From: Naematelia aurantialba
Lineage: Eukaryota > Basidiomycota > Tremellomycetes > Tremellales > Naemateliaceae
Length of the DNA stretch: 64,000 nt
Assembly: GCA_021527695.1 (NCBI GenBank)
Contig: JAKFAO010000003.1
Location: 248,001-312,000, forward strand
Direction: 5' to 3'
Shown here piece by piece: positions 33,701 through 48,680 of this stretch (within the stretch, counting starts at the first letter, position 1; the number at the start of each line of letters is the position of its first letter). The position numbers were made by a program, and so were the translations under genes. The notes beneath the pieces are model-generated. The model saw nothing but the letters and a program-made list of their open reading frames with translations. It was not told the origin of the DNA and did not search any database.

Positions 33701-34054
33701 AACCGCTTCCATAGCGGCTCCCGACCCTACTCCCTCATCCCCCTCTATGCCAGCCAAGAAGTCCAAAAAGGACAAGAACAAGACGGTTGCCAAGGCCGAA
33801 AACGGGACCAAGGAGATCCCAGCATTTGATTACAAGGATGTGCCGAACTTGCTGGACAATCCCGGGTCGGCAGGACCCAAGGCCAGACGGAAGCGGGACA
33901 AGAAGCCCAAGCCCGGTGAGTCGATGTCTGTTGGATACGTCACAGAGGTCGCGCTGATACATCTCAAGCTGGAATTACAGAGGACAAGTTTGGCAAGGTG
34001 CCGAAAGACCGGAGCGCCCCCAAGGACGGCGCTCGGAGCGGGACGTTTGTTTGA
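30708..34054 (+). CDS. RRP6: Exosome 3'-5' exonuclease Rrp6 (EXOSC10)
   Basis: Nuclear exosome catalytic subunit that trims rRNA, snoRNA and aberrant RNAs. Domains in order: PMC2NT ([39 protein letters not shown]); the DEDD-Y nuclease with [25 protein letters not shown] (Asp and Glu of Exo I), [30 protein letters not shown] (Exo II) and [19 protein letters not shown] (Exo III, Tyr and Asp); and HRDC ([21 protein letters not shown] joined across a repeat-filled intron to [26 protein letters not shown]). A long Lys/Ser/Pro-rich tail (32930-34054) includes [11 protein letters not shown] and KKSKKDKNK, probably nuclear localisation. The last intron splits the tail before [24 protein letters not shown]. 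Start chosen at 30708 because yeast Rrp6 begins at the same place in PMC2NT; an extension upstream is possible. Confidence 0.92.
32484..32616 (+). repeat. (TTCC/TTCG)n microsatellite in an RRP6 intron
   Basis: About 33 tetranucleotide units of TTCC and TTCG in blocks, within the intron between the two parts of the HRDC domain (donor GTGAGT at 32468, acceptor CTCGCAG at about 32757). Confidence 0.95.
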
Positions 34055-34711
34055 GCACAGGTGACAGATCGTCGTGGCGGATGTGGCTTTTGCAGTGTCG
34101 TGCTGGAGTGGGAGAAGCCGCAGCCCCCGGTGGTGTTGCCTCGAAAGCAGGGAAGCTGTAAACCGGGAGGAGGTTGAAGGGACGGAGTAGAATAGGATCC
34201 TATCTGCATACTTGACATTGATGTATCTTCGCATATTGTTTGTGATAATACCAAGTCACGTACTCGGGTAAGGATACTAACCGGAATCAAAAAGACTACC
34301 CTTTTCCCGGTATTTTGCCGTTCTCGTCCCCCAATTCCACCCGCCTTTTTCTGGGCGCGTCCAGCATCCCAGCCATCGCCACAGTGACTCTCTCTCTCTC
34401 ACTCTCTGTGGGGCTTCCTGGTATCGCCAGCACGACAGACAGCGGGCTACCGTCGACCACCTGCGCGAGGCAGATGCCTGGCTCCGAGAACGCTTGATTC
34501 CCTGGCCACGTTGCGTACAGAGTCGCCGTTGGGTGCTCGAGGTATCGATATCCCCGATCTCGGATAAACAGGCGTCTTTGGATGGCGCTACCCACCTGAG
34601 GGGGATAATCGTCTCGTGTCTGTATTTTTCCTGTCTCGGATCGCCCTCGGTAGCTTCGGTGCAGCAGCTGGCGGAGGACGCAGCACCAGCACCAGCCCAA
34701 GCACCGGCACA
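34055..34711. other. Spacer between RRP6 and the Zn2Cys6 factor gene
   Basis: 657 bp between tandem genes, presumed 3' end of RRP6 and promoter of the transcription factor. No coding frame or strong motif recognised. Confidence 0.35.
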
Positions 34712-37700
34712 ATGGAGGACACAGGGTATAGGCTCGTACAAGGCCAGGTGCCCCTACACGCGCAGGGGCGAGAGCAGGGGCAAGGACAGAGTTATCCGCA
34801 ACCACTGGTATCGCAATCGCTATCTCAATCGCATTTGCACGCGCAATCGCACTCGCTCGGGCAAGGACAAGGACAGGTGCAAGCGCAAAACGTCTACCTT
34901 CGCGGCCAAGGAGGGACACAACACGACGCCCAGATCGACCCGAGTTTGTTAGGCAGCAACAGCGGCGGTGTTATTGGGGGTGCAGGTGGCCACAGTGGTG
35001 GTGGTGCTGGCGGTGGTTTTAGTGGCGGTGGTAGTGGTAGTGGTGGTTTTAGTGGTGATGGGACTGGTGGTTTTAGTGGTGATGGGAGTGCTAGCGGGAG
35101 TGGTGGTGGGAGTGGTGGTGGCGGCGTTGGTGCAGGCGGCGACGCGAGCTTCGATCCCAACGACGTCGCTGGCGCCAGCGCCCGACCTAGCCTCCTCGCC
35201 GCAGCAGCGGCTGCGAACCACGCTGGTAGTGGATCTGGCAGTGCATCGACGAAGAAGAGAAAGCCCGCCGAGGATGGCGAGATTGCGGAGAAGAAGAAGA
35301 GGCAGAGTCGTCAGTCCTTGCTCCTCTTGTCATATTCCTTCCCTGGCCTCCCCCTCCCTGTCCCGGCCTGTTCCTTCCACCCAGGCTTCCTGCCTCTTTA
35401 TTCTGGTTGACAGACGGGACCGCGCTGATTTGATGGTCTACTTGCAGAGAGCTGCGATGGTGAGTCGTGCTGGATGACTCTGGGATTTCAGATGAGATCG
35501 GACAAGATGCTGACCCCGCCCCATTGCAGCCTGTAGAGCACGCAAGTCAGTACCATTCTTTGCAGTTCGCTTCCCAGGCGCAGTTCTGTCTGATGCATCC
35601 GCCGGACACCGTGGTGTTGTGGAAGCTGATGTCTGTTGCAGGGTCAAATGCGACCGACCACCACCAGGCGCAATCAACCCCATCGTTCCGCACAGAGACA
35701 TCTGCTCCCATTGCGAACATCTCGGTCTGGCCTGTGAGTCTGCTCACACGCCCCTTCCCTCCCTCCCCCCCCCCTCTTGCTGCCGCGGCTGACTCCTGCC
35801 CAGGCACGTTCGACTACAAGCCCAAGAAGCGCGGTCCACCAAACATGTAAGCTCCACACAGATCGTTGGCGCGTATCGTCCGTCACTCATCTTCAGGTAT
35901 ATTCGCAAGCTGCAGACGAGCGGAACCTCGCCCTCCCCCACACATCGAGTCACCCAGCTCGAATCGGCCTCGTCGTCAGATGTGACGCCCCTCCCAACCT
36001 TGCCTTCGCCATACGCGGGACCCCCACGTGGCTATCCGCCCAATCCTATACGCCAGGAAACGAGCACTCCTTACATGACCTCCTCAGGGTACTACCGCAA
36101 TGCCACGACGGGTGACGGCCCTGGGCCGGGCACTCTGGCCGAACAGCGAGCGATGCAGGGCAGTGCGCTGTCCGAGCAAGGCTTGGGCAGCCGGGAGCCA
36201 CTCGGACGGGATGTCGGGCGGGAATGGGAGCCAGCACTGCTCATGACTATCCGCGCTACCGAACCGGCATACCAGCAAGCGACCACTTAACAACAGCCGC
36301 CGTCTTACAGCCCGGCTCGGCTCGATGTCAATCCGTCCCCTGGCCAGCAGGCGGTATCCGCAGGACTTCCACCAATGGCACCCACAACGGCAATCTCCCA
36401 CTTGTCCCCGTCACAACCGGTCTCATCAGCATCGCCGTCCCACTCCTTCAAACTCTCCCCGTCGTACACGACGCCGGACTATGCAAAGCACCCTTTCAAC
36501 CCCAATAATCCGTTTGACCAAGTCCTCCCCCGCGGTCTGCTCTTGCACATCGTCGACCTGTACTTTGACTACATCTACTGCCTCATTCCCTGCATCCATC
36601 GCCCCACTTTCAACGCAGACCTCAACAACCGCAAGGAGGAACAGCCAGATTCCGAAGAGTTCACCACTCTGGTCTTCAGCATGCTTGCCATCACGCTGGT
36701 ACAGCTGCCGCGTGCTTTTATCCCCATGCCGAGGAAGGAAGTCAAGGACTTAGCGGAGAAGTGCTACCGAATTGGGAGAGAGTACTTTTTCCGCGACTTT
36801 TCGGATGTTACCATCAACAGATGTGAGTCACTCTACGGTCGCCATTGACGCCGCAAATTAGCGGAGAGGACAACTGACACCTGCGCAGTGATCATTGGTT
36901 ATTTGCGAGTTTTTCGTGACGATATGAATAGGGCATACGAGGCTGATTGAGGTTTTCCTGCACAGCACTCTGTTCACCAGTACCCTCATAGGGTTTCCCA
37001 GAGTCACCGACATGCTGCTCGGCTCGATTTGGGTATTGATGATGAGGTTGAGGATGCACGAGGAATCTGTACGTCCGTCTCCTTGACCCTCCTTCACGAC
37101 TCTCCCTGCTCCGTTTTCTCGTAGAAGACCTTGTTCTTCTCGCCTTGATCCTTACCTGCGCCTTCTGGTAGACCGAGGCACGAGAGGGGCTGATGATGTT
37201 GATTTGCAACAGAGTTACGCCGGGCTTCCACCTATCGAATGCCAGCTCCGACGCCGCGTATTCTGGCTCATGTACGGTGCGGACGTGTCGTTCTGTGCTG
37301 TGGAGGGTACGGCGCAGTTGTTCAAAGAAGACGACTGCGCAGATGTGGCGCTTCCAGCTGAAGTGTAAGTCAAAATTCCCGGTCGACGCTGATGCTGATG
37401 GCATGGAAAGCGACGATGATTACCTCACGAATGACGCGTATCTCGAACAACCGTTGGATCGGACTCCGATCCTCAGCGGGTTCTACTACATCTCCAAGTT
37501 GTTCAAACGTAGCTTCTTTTTCCTTCGTTAGCTCTGTCCCACTAGTGCTGATTCAATGACCAGTCAACGGCTCGCTGATTGACAAGCGTCGGCGCGACAA
37601 GCGGAAAGCTCCATCGGGGCTTACGTTGCAAATGCGAATCAACGAAGTGAACGAGCTCTTTGACCAAATCATGGGACTCATGGACGACTGCCCAGCGGCG

Positions 37701-38652
37701 CTCAAATTAGATGTCGAGGGTGACTCCAAATCCATCGCGTACGTACTTGAGCTGAGGGGCGCGTGTCTGAGGCTGACCGGGGTCCGTGATACATTCAGCA
37801 GCCTCTCGGACGACTGGGACCAACACGCGTCACACGATATACGGCAGCTGTTTCTGAACCCCAAGGCGAGCCGCACGGTGGTCAAAGATGCGTATCTTGT
37901 CCAACAGGGCAACATATACGTGACACAGGTATGCTACTGCTTTCCCGTCCAACGGTCCTCATTTCTCCCGTCCTATTCTTATCACCTCCTATCGACTCAC
38001 CTGTACTTGCCCTGAGGGCTGATCACGCACAGCAAATGGTCAGATACATGGCCCTGCAATATCGGGACGAGCTCTTCCTGCTGCAGTCAGAAGAGCTGGC
38101 TCAGCAGACACGCGCGCAGAACCCGCCCGGTCCGAATCGCCCTTCTCGGCGCCGGAACAGTACGCGACGGGCCGAGTGGTCCCGGTATCTGTTTTCAGAG
38201 GAAGAGAAGGATCAAGTGTCGAGTGATTTGTTGGCCGTGCTCCAGCGAATACCAATCCAGGTCATTGGTGAGTCTGGTGACATCAACGCGCTCGCTGCTC
38301 CTCGAGCCACGCCGTTTCCTGCCGCTTGCTACGTCTCACACCCCCTACTCGTCATGCTGGCCTTGTCATAGCTTGTCCGCGACGTGTTTCCCATCCAGCC
38401 AGTGGAAGTGGCGACGTGCGTCATTTGCTGATTCCTTGGCAAGCGGTCAACTCGATGCCTCTCGTCGGCAAGGTCCGGTTCGTAGCGTCGACGCTGCTAG
38501 ATGCGCTCACTGCGCCGCCGAGCAAAGACGGGAATGCGACGCCCGCGAATATGGGCGGGGTCAGCCAGAGGACCCAAAGGGCTCAAAGTTACTTGTGGGA
38601 CTTTTTGAGGATCCTGAGCGAGATCGAGGCGCTGTACAGTATGGACGACTAG
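34712..38652 (+). CDS. Zn2Cys6 transcription factor with fungal-specific TF domain
   Basis: Predicted nuclear DNA-binding regulator. The N-terminus is Gln-rich then very Gly/Ser-rich (35000-35150), followed by STKKRKPAEDGEIAEKKKRQSR. The binuclear zinc cluster is assembled from four exons: SCDACRARKVKCDRPPP, then GAINPIVPHRDI, then CSHCEHLGLAC, then TFDYKPKKRGPPN. Its six Cys have spacing C-x2-C-x6-C-x17-C-x2-C-x6-C, and the last Cys codon is itself split by an intron. The middle-homology domain begins at about 36500 (LLLHIVDLYFDYIYCLIPCIHRPTF) and continues with AGLPPIECQLRRRVFWLMYGADVSFCAVEG. The C-terminus has NSMPLVGKVRFVASTLLDAL and LWDFLRILSEIEALYSMDD. More than ten introns; junctions between 36800 and 37200 are approximate. 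No target can be inferred. Confidence 0.82.
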
Positions 38653-39334
38653 GGGCGTGGACTGTGGCATGGGGGTTGGCGGTTCGTCTCGAGTGCCAAG
38701 TGCCGAGTAAGGATTGTATAGTGGAGTAAGGAAGTAGTGTAGTAAGGAATGCGCAGTGGAGTAAGGAATGCGGAGTCGCCCCTGTGGAGGGCTAGGTACG
38801 GTGGGCAGGAAGTGTCCTGCTGCTCTCGAGGAGAGGCTGCGTGGACATGTTGAGGTAGTTGATGCTTGCGAGTCGCCTCTTCGGCCAGTCGAGGTATTCT
38901 TTTCTTCGCTTTTGGTCATTTGGGTTTGTTTGGGTTGTTTGGCTGTTTGGTTGTTTACGTTTCTTTGGGTGTCTTGGATATTCCGGTGTCCCAGTATTCC
39001 AGTAGTTTGCATGCGATGATAATCACGAATCCAATTTACCGATTCATGTTGCAAGGGGAAAGCCGGCGCTTGCCACTGATTTAGTCTACGGCGAGACTGC
39101 ACCGCACTGCTTGGATGACATGTATGCATGCTGCTGATACGAATGCTGGCTGCACACTCACGTGCTCTAGATGGGGGTGAGGGTGAGGCACAACATGCCA
39201 GTCGACGATCCTGCCGTTCGACAGCTATGCTGCTCGATCGTCACGGACAGCCCTGCTACTCGATTTGTGCCTCTGACGGCCCACCGCCAGCCAGTTTGTC
39301 ATTGAAATAGACGGTACTGTACTACCCCCAAAAA
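38653..39334. other. Convergent 3' region, transcription factor and CDC23
   Basis: 682 bp. A short repeat of GTGGAGTAAGGAATGCG-like units lies at about 38705-38775, directly behind the transcription factor stop. Otherwise no gene or RNA is recognised. Confidence 0.4.
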
Positions 39335-41911
39335 CTACACCCCATCTCTCGCCTCTCTGAGCCTCAGTTCCCTGAGCGCGTCCTCGGCCCGATCCCGCTG
39401 TGGGCAGTTCATCCCCGCCACTTTCTCGAGGTACCGTACCGCCAACGCCACGTTCCCCGCTGCGCCTCGGGCGCTCTCCCACTCCGCTACGGCGAGGTAC
39501 GAGTCTGCCAACTCGGCGTCGTCTAATCCCATACCTCCTGCCGCTGCTGCTGCTCCTGCTCCTGCTCCTGCTGCTGCTCCGACCGACCCAGCTGATCCTG
39601 CCCCTGCTCCTGCCCCTGCATCTGCCCCTGGCCCCGAAGCTGAACTTGCATTCGGGCCGGCAATGGCAGAGCCGGCTCCTGTGCCGAGCGCGAGCAGCTT
39701 CTTGTGGTACTCTACTGCCTCGGCGTTGGGAGCGCCGTCCGATAGCGTCGTGTGCAGGTCGGCGAGCTTGCGCAGGATCGACGGGGTCTGCCGCCGGTCG
39801 GCGCCGAGCAGCGCCCGTACATGGGACTTGATGGCGTCTGGTATTCTGGCAAACAGTCAGTTTTGACCGGGACACCACAAGATCAGGGAACGAGCAGAGG
39901 AGAAGACGGAAGGGGGGAAGAGGCGGGGAGGAAAAAGAAGCCGGAAGGAGGAAACGCGGGGAGCGAATAGGAGGAAGAAGGTCAACGGGAAGGAACAAGT
40001 TGGAAGAGAGAGATCAAGGGGAGGTGCAGTGTCAAGCGGAGCAGCAGGCAGTGGGAACGTGATGAGCCAACCCCGCAACGCACCTCTGCAGATTCTCGTA
40101 TACCTGAGCCAGAGCGGACCACATGCGACAATCATATGGCCTGACGCCATATCAGCCAGAAACCTACACAGGAGCATAGCGTCACTGTCGCTCACCTCAA
40201 GGACGTCGCCTGATTGTAGTATTCAATCGCGTACATTGGCATATCGAGCAGCTCATATGCCTGACCCAGGCCGTACCACGCTCGGTAGTCTTTGGCGTTG
40301 ACATCTGCCTATGATCAGGGGACCAACCAACTCGACCGGGAAAACTGAAGAACTGACCGACTGCTTTGCGATATGCCTCGATCGCCGCGTGACTGTTTTT
40401 AGTCTCGACAAACTCGTGGCCCATCAGTGTCCATGCCGGAAGGTATTCCCGGTTCAGAAGTAGAGCGCGCTTGAAGTACGTGATGGCTTTGATGTGGTCG
40501 TTTCTAGACGAGTAGTAATTGCCTGGATTGGAAATGCCTCGTGAGCAGGCATGGGGGATTGCTGGATCATGTGAGATGGCATACCGATAAGACAGCAGAC
40601 CTCGGCACGATTCCGGTCGATCTCGGCATACTCGTGTGCAAGCTTGGCAAGCTTGACGCGTCGGTCCATCACGTACAGCATGTTCGAGTATATATCGACT
40701 TCTTCCATCCGGAATGGGTCTAATATACGCACATCGTCGAAAGCACGTTCGGCCGCTTCGAACTCTGCGAAGGTACGTTGGTCAGCAGCGCTGGGGTACC
40801 CGAAGCTGAGCAGCCCGCCTCACCTCGCATATGGTAGTACACCAGTGCTCGTTGAGCCTGCAGGTGCACCGAGTGGGGAAAAATCTGCAGCAGCTCCTTG
40901 ATCATGTTCATGACGAGGTCGGTCGCGGTGTGCAGATCAAGCATGACGGTGATGGCGAAGAAGCTCAGCATGACCGAAGAGGGCAACACCTCTTTGAGTT
41001 CGATAAACTACAAAGATACATTCATCAGCTTATGCCGTCTGAGATGGCGCGGTGGATCGAAGAATGCTCACTCACCATATCTGCCGAGTTGACCAGTTGC
41101 GCCAGCTGCGACCAGGCACTATAGTTGTATGGCCGCTCTGTGACGCTTCTGACAAAACACTCAATCGACGCATGGCGCTGGTCTATCCGCATGTACAGTA
41201 TGCCACGCAGATATGCAATATATGGATCGTCCATCCACTGCGCCGTCTCTTCCAGGAGAGGAGTGATTGCCGGATAGAGGCAGAGGCGTTCCTCCTTGGT
41301 ATCCAGGAAATGGGGAAGCGACTCCTGCGCTTTCCGGTCCGCGGCCTAGCATGACATCAACCCCCATGAATGGAAGCACAGTCGAGCAACTCACAAGATA
41401 CGCCGAGTATACTCTCAAGAATCTCGCCCTTCTTCCCTGGGCGTAGTGCAGAGTATGCACGACACGGTCAAACTCCTTCATGTCGAAGTATCCTTTTGCC
41501 AGCTGGAAGTCGTCCTCCTCCAGCACATCGTCCTCCTCTTCCATTTCTATGCCATGTGTAGTCGTCGATCGGCTCGGTCCCGCAACGGCACCAAACGCCC
41601 CCGGTCCAGGAGAGGGGAGGAAATCGCCAATGGACGGTCTGGGTCCCGGTGGAGAGGCGGCGGCAGGAGGCATATGTTGTGGCTGGAGACGCGGTGAGAA
41701 GGGGAGATGTGGTACCGAGCGGATATCCTGAGGCAGAGCTGAGAGCAGCTCGGACGCCCTGCCAATAAGAACATGGTGAGATCAGAACGGGCAAAAGCAG
41801 ACGGGTGGGTGCGCACCATTTTGCCGAAACGAGGAGGCCACGGTCTCTCAGCTCCCGGATTGTGCGACGAAGATCATGTGCGATCTGCACGTGCGCTGCC
41901 TGGGTCGTCAT
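39335..41911 (-). CDS. CDC23: Anaphase-promoting complex subunit Cdc23/Apc8 (TPR protein)
   Basis: Scaffold TPR subunit of the APC/C ubiquitin ligase that binds Cdc20/Cdh1 and drives mitotic exit. N-terminus: [32 protein letters not shown] (Apc8 family), then an acidic stretch ([33 protein letters not shown]). The TPR array is clear: [87 protein letters not shown] is a near-canonical Cdc23 core at about 40540-40190, read across introns. [20 protein letters not shown] precedes it. A 50-residue Ala/Gly-rich insert (about 39540-39690) interrupts the last repeats before [12 protein letters not shown]. Start ATG at 41911. About eight introns. The frame continues open upstream of the ATG for 130 codons, but that part is not conserved-looking. 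Confidence 0.92.
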
Positions 41912-42626
41912 CCTTGCTTGGGCTGACCGTTCTAGATGGACAAATCGCTCGTCGAGACTGGTAGGGTATGAGAGGGTGTAAGAACGCGTACGGGTTCCGA
42001 CGGAAGCAAAATGCCCGAAATCAAGCGCGTTGTGCACGGACCAAGCAACAGCGAGCACACGAGTAAACACGTCTGGCGGGTCGGTGGGCGTCGCAGCGGA
42101 CACCCGATACAATGTTGTGAGAGATAGTGGACATGAAGATGCTACGAGCAGAATTATTCGCCGTGGAGCAGGACATCGTCGGGCTCGTCGGGCTCGTCGG
42201 GCTCGAGATGATTTTTGACCGCCTCTCGCCACCCTATCGCCTGAGCGAAAGAATCGGCTGCCGACCGTTTCCTGCTTAGAACTCTGTCGAGAAAACAAAA
42301 GCCAGGTCAATACTGCTGGTCATCAGTGAGCTGGCGATGGGTGAAGCATGCTACATCATAGATGGAAATTCAACTCTGTTGTGTAACCGCAACAAGGGAG
42401 TAGCCGCGCGCCTTTTGAACTTTTATAGGCGCGCTGTCCATTTACTAGGCGCGTGGGTTTGGACTAGGCGTGTCAACCCGGGACTCTTAAAGACTCGTCG
42501 TCTTGCTGCTTCCTCGTTTCCTTCATATCGTCTCGGTCGCAACGGCCTGCTGCGCGGTCCAAAACCAAGCACAACCTGTAAAATTTCCCGCTCCTTCCGT
42601 GCAGAAGTGTTCTCACACGTCCCGCC
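41912..42626. promoter_or_regulatory. Divergent promoter of CDC23 and PRP4
   Basis: 715 bp between divergent starts. Contains three copies of GGGCTCGTC at about 42180-42206 and an Arg-rich chance frame on the minus strand. No TATA or clustered known sites. The PRP4 side is pyrimidine-rich near 42480-42600. Confidence 0.4.
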
Positions 42627-45386
<2,760 letters not shown>

Positions 45387-45568
45387 GGGATGAGGGTGTA
45401 GGTAGATGATGCATTCGAGGTGTTTGGGCAGCAGGATACGACGTGCATATGCATTCTGCAGGATCCGTGCCGGGATCCGAAACACCGGAAATTTCATTGC
45501 AACCGAAGCGTTGCCGTGGTTTTATTGTTAGACGTCTTGTTGCTGTGGTGGTTCAACGTCCCGGAGCA

Positions 45569-48500
45569 ATGGTGACGGCTGCAGCCCGCCTCGCGCTCTG
45601 CCGCATCCGACCCCGTTGTCGAGGCGTCTCTGACCTCGGGACTTGCAACGTCGCCCGTCGAGCGTATTCACTGTCGCCATCGTCCTTTGCTTCGTCGTCC
45701 AATGCCCCGTCTTCGCCCTCGTCTTCCCCTGCGCCTTTGCCCACGTCTTCAATCTCGTCCTCCTCCTCCTCCTCCTCGGCCTTGTCTCAATTCTCTTCTC
45801 GGTCACAATTCTCCTCGTCGGCAGCGTCATCATCATCGTCCGTACGTGACCAGAGCGCATCTGCCGAGACGGCCGCCAACCCAAAACCACCGCGGTACGG
45901 CCAGCCCACAGCGAGTAGCCACCCGCACCTCGTGCGCCCGGGCGAGCTGAGTCGAGGTATTTCTGCAGAAGAATACGAGGCCCGCCGGGCGACGCTTATG
46001 CGGGCACTGCCCGAGGGGAGTGTGGTGGTTTGTATGGGAGGGACGGTGAGGCTGGTGTCCCAGAGTCAGTTTGATTTCCAGTTTCTCTTCCTGCCGTCTC
46101 TTACCCTGGTCTTTCTGTTCCCACAGCCTAAATGTCGTCTGCTATCGCCAGTCTCTTTACTCTCCGTCTCTTTACTCAGTCTCTTGCTCTCCGTCTGTGC
46201 ACTCTCAGTATCTTACTCTATGTCTCTCTACTCTCAGTCTCTTACTCTCACTCTCTTGCTCTCCGTCTGTGCACTCTCAGTCTCTCTACCCCAGCCCTCT
46301 ATCCCGAGTCTCCCCCCTCTCTCCTAGGCGTCTACTCTTCTCGCGACCCACGCTGACTGTCGCAGGTATCTTGTGAGTATCGTTCCCTGCAGACCTGCAG
46401 AAGTACAGCCACGTCAAGGCTAATCTCGCCAGCTACAAGTTCCGCCAAGGTATGTCCCGTCTCCCGAGTCGACACCTGAGGGAGCGCGGCTGACGTCCTC
46501 CCCAGCGACTGATTTCTTCTACCTCACTGGCTTTAGCGAGCCAGATGCAACCCTCGTCCTGGGTGAGCTAGCTCTACGCCTCTCACCATCAGTCCCCCAG
46601 CCTAGCTGATACATCGGCCCTCTCTCAATGTTCGGCCCTCTCTCCCTGTTCGGCCCTCTCTCCTGTTTCTGCACTCTTTCTGTCCGCAATGTCTGCTCTC
46701 CGGCAATCGTTCGTCTCTATGTCGGCCCTCGCTCTTGACTTGACACCCACAACCGACCTTGGACCGCCGGCCTCCCGCTTGCCTTTACCGCTCCATAAGA
46801 ATCACGGCCATCCTCACACAGAGGGTACAAGTACACTTTGTTCGTGCCTGCCTCAGATCCGCATACTGCGCTGTGGGAGGGCGGAGCGACCGGTGTCGAG
46901 GGGGCAATCGAGGTCTTTGGTGCCGACGAAGTGCGTTCTTCCCTCTTTCCTCTCGGGACTGCAGTCCTTGACTGGCCCTCATAGCCTGAAATCACCCCTC
47001 CCCCTCTCCTCCTGAGAGAAGAATCCCTGGCTCCCTCATCCCTCACCCGCCAATTGCGACATGACCTGTCACTAACCCTCGCCAGGCATACCCAAATAGC
47101 TCACTGTCGGCCCACCTCCCACGACTGCTGCGACACGACTCTATCTACGCCTCTCTACCACCCTCCCCCTCCCCTTCGCCCGCGTCTCAGCCCCTGACCC
47201 TCCCTCTCCCAAAGAGGCGGCGCTCGTCGCTCCTCAAGCTCTTTGCGCCGCCATCAGCAGATGGCCTGAGCAACGATGACCCGCCGCATCTCCAGATCGC
47301 TGCAGCGTTGAGCAGCCAGCGTGCCCGACCACTGGAGAACGAGGTGCAGGGGCTAAGGCTGGTCAAGTCTGCCTCGGAGAGGAGATTGATGCGGTCCGCA
47401 GCGGACTTGAGCGCAGAGGCACATACGCAGGTAGGTCGTGCTCGAGCCGCTGTCATCGCTTCCACTCGTCTCTACTAGCTGGTCAGGGGAGGACATGCAG
47501 ATGGTGAACAAATTCCACGAAGGGGAAGAGAGGAAGGACGACGCTAGAGCGGGTTGAGGTCATGGCCACAAAACAGAACAGCGAGGATCCGGAGGAGAGT
47601 GAAGGAGACAGAGAGCACTGCTTCCTGGATGCTGAAGAGCTCGCACGATATATCGCGAAAGAAGAGACCAGATACTGACGGCACCAGGTCATGCGCTTAG
47701 CGAAAGAGGGATTGAGTGAGGCGCAACTCGCAGCTCATTTCGAGTATGTGTGCGCAATGGGTGGCTCGGAACGTCCTGCATATGTACCCGTCGTTGCGTC
47801 CGGGTGGGGTCATATCTCTGCCGGAGCCAAACTGTGAGCTGATCGTGCAGCGCGAATGCGCTCGTCATCCACTGGACCAGGAACGACTGTGTTCTCGAAA
47901 AGGACGACGTGAGTGTCCAGTATGCTTCCGTGCTGCTTGATATGTTGCCGATCTAGTTGTGTGCGCTGTACCTAACAGCTGGCTGACCGCCGCAGCTCGT
48001 TCTTATCGATGCGGGCTGCGAATACGGAATGTATGCCTCGGACATCACACGCACCTTCCCCGCGAGCGGGACGTTCTCGGCCCCACAGCGCGATTTATAC
48101 CAAGCCGTGCTGAATGCGCAAAAGGAGTGCATCAAGCTCTGTACTGTTGGCAACGTCAGCATGAACGAGCTGCAACGTAGTGGTGGGCCTTTCGATTTCG
48201 GGCGGCCGGAGCAGAGACACGGACACCTGACGCAAGGCTGTAGCTTGCTCGTTCTTGACGCAAGAGTTGAGGCAGATTGGCTTCCGCCTGGCAACGGGTG
48301 ACGTGCAGCGTCGACTGGTAGGTCCCTTGTGCGCTTCAAAGCTGAGTTCAGTATCCGCACTTTATCTCGCATCACCTCGGTTCCGACCTACACGACTGCC
48401 CGACATACGATCGCAGTGCCGCGTGAGCATACTCAGTCGAAAGGGCACTCTGTAGAGCTGACAAAACTGTTGCAGGCTGGTCGAGGGCAACACGATCACA

Positions 48501-48680
48501 GTCGAGCCTGGGCTCTATGTCCCTCCCGATGCTTGTTTCCCCAAACACTTTCATAACCTCGGAGTGCGGATAGAAGACGACGTGGCGATCACCAAGGACG
48601 GGCCAGAGGTGCTGAGCGTGCATGCGCCCAAGGAGATTGTGGATGTGGAAGGAGCGTGTCAGGGGGTGTTGGAGAGATGA
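45569..48680 (+). CDS. ICP55: Intermediate cleaving peptidase Icp55 (mitochondrial aminopeptidase P family)
   Basis: Removes one residue from mitochondrial proteins after presequence cleavage. Start ATG 45569 gives an Arg-rich presequence (MVTAAARLALCRIRPRCRG, later RRAYSL) and a long Ser-rich linker. The aminopeptidase P N-domain (SRGISAEEYEARRATLMRALPEGSVVV ... YKFRQATDFFYLTGFSEPDATLVL) precedes the pita-bread metal site: LIDAGCEYGMYASDITRTFPASG (two Asp), YPHFISHHLGSDLHD (His), ITVEPGLYVP (Glu) and GVRIEDDVAIT (Glu), all five ligands present. Exons resolved: 45569-46064, 46366-46372, 46433-46449, 46506-46562, 46824-46930, 47086-47430, 47688-47803, 47851-47908, from 47996, then three more. 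Phases agree through 47908. Contains microexons of 7 and 17 nt. Usual fungal ICP55 length is approached; the linker is longer. Confidence 0.9.

Noticed and set aside
41912..42310. N-terminal extension of CDC23 by about 130 codons
   Set aside because: The extension is Arg-rich and unlike the family; the conserved start [16 protein letters not shown] aligns with known Apc8 N-termini.
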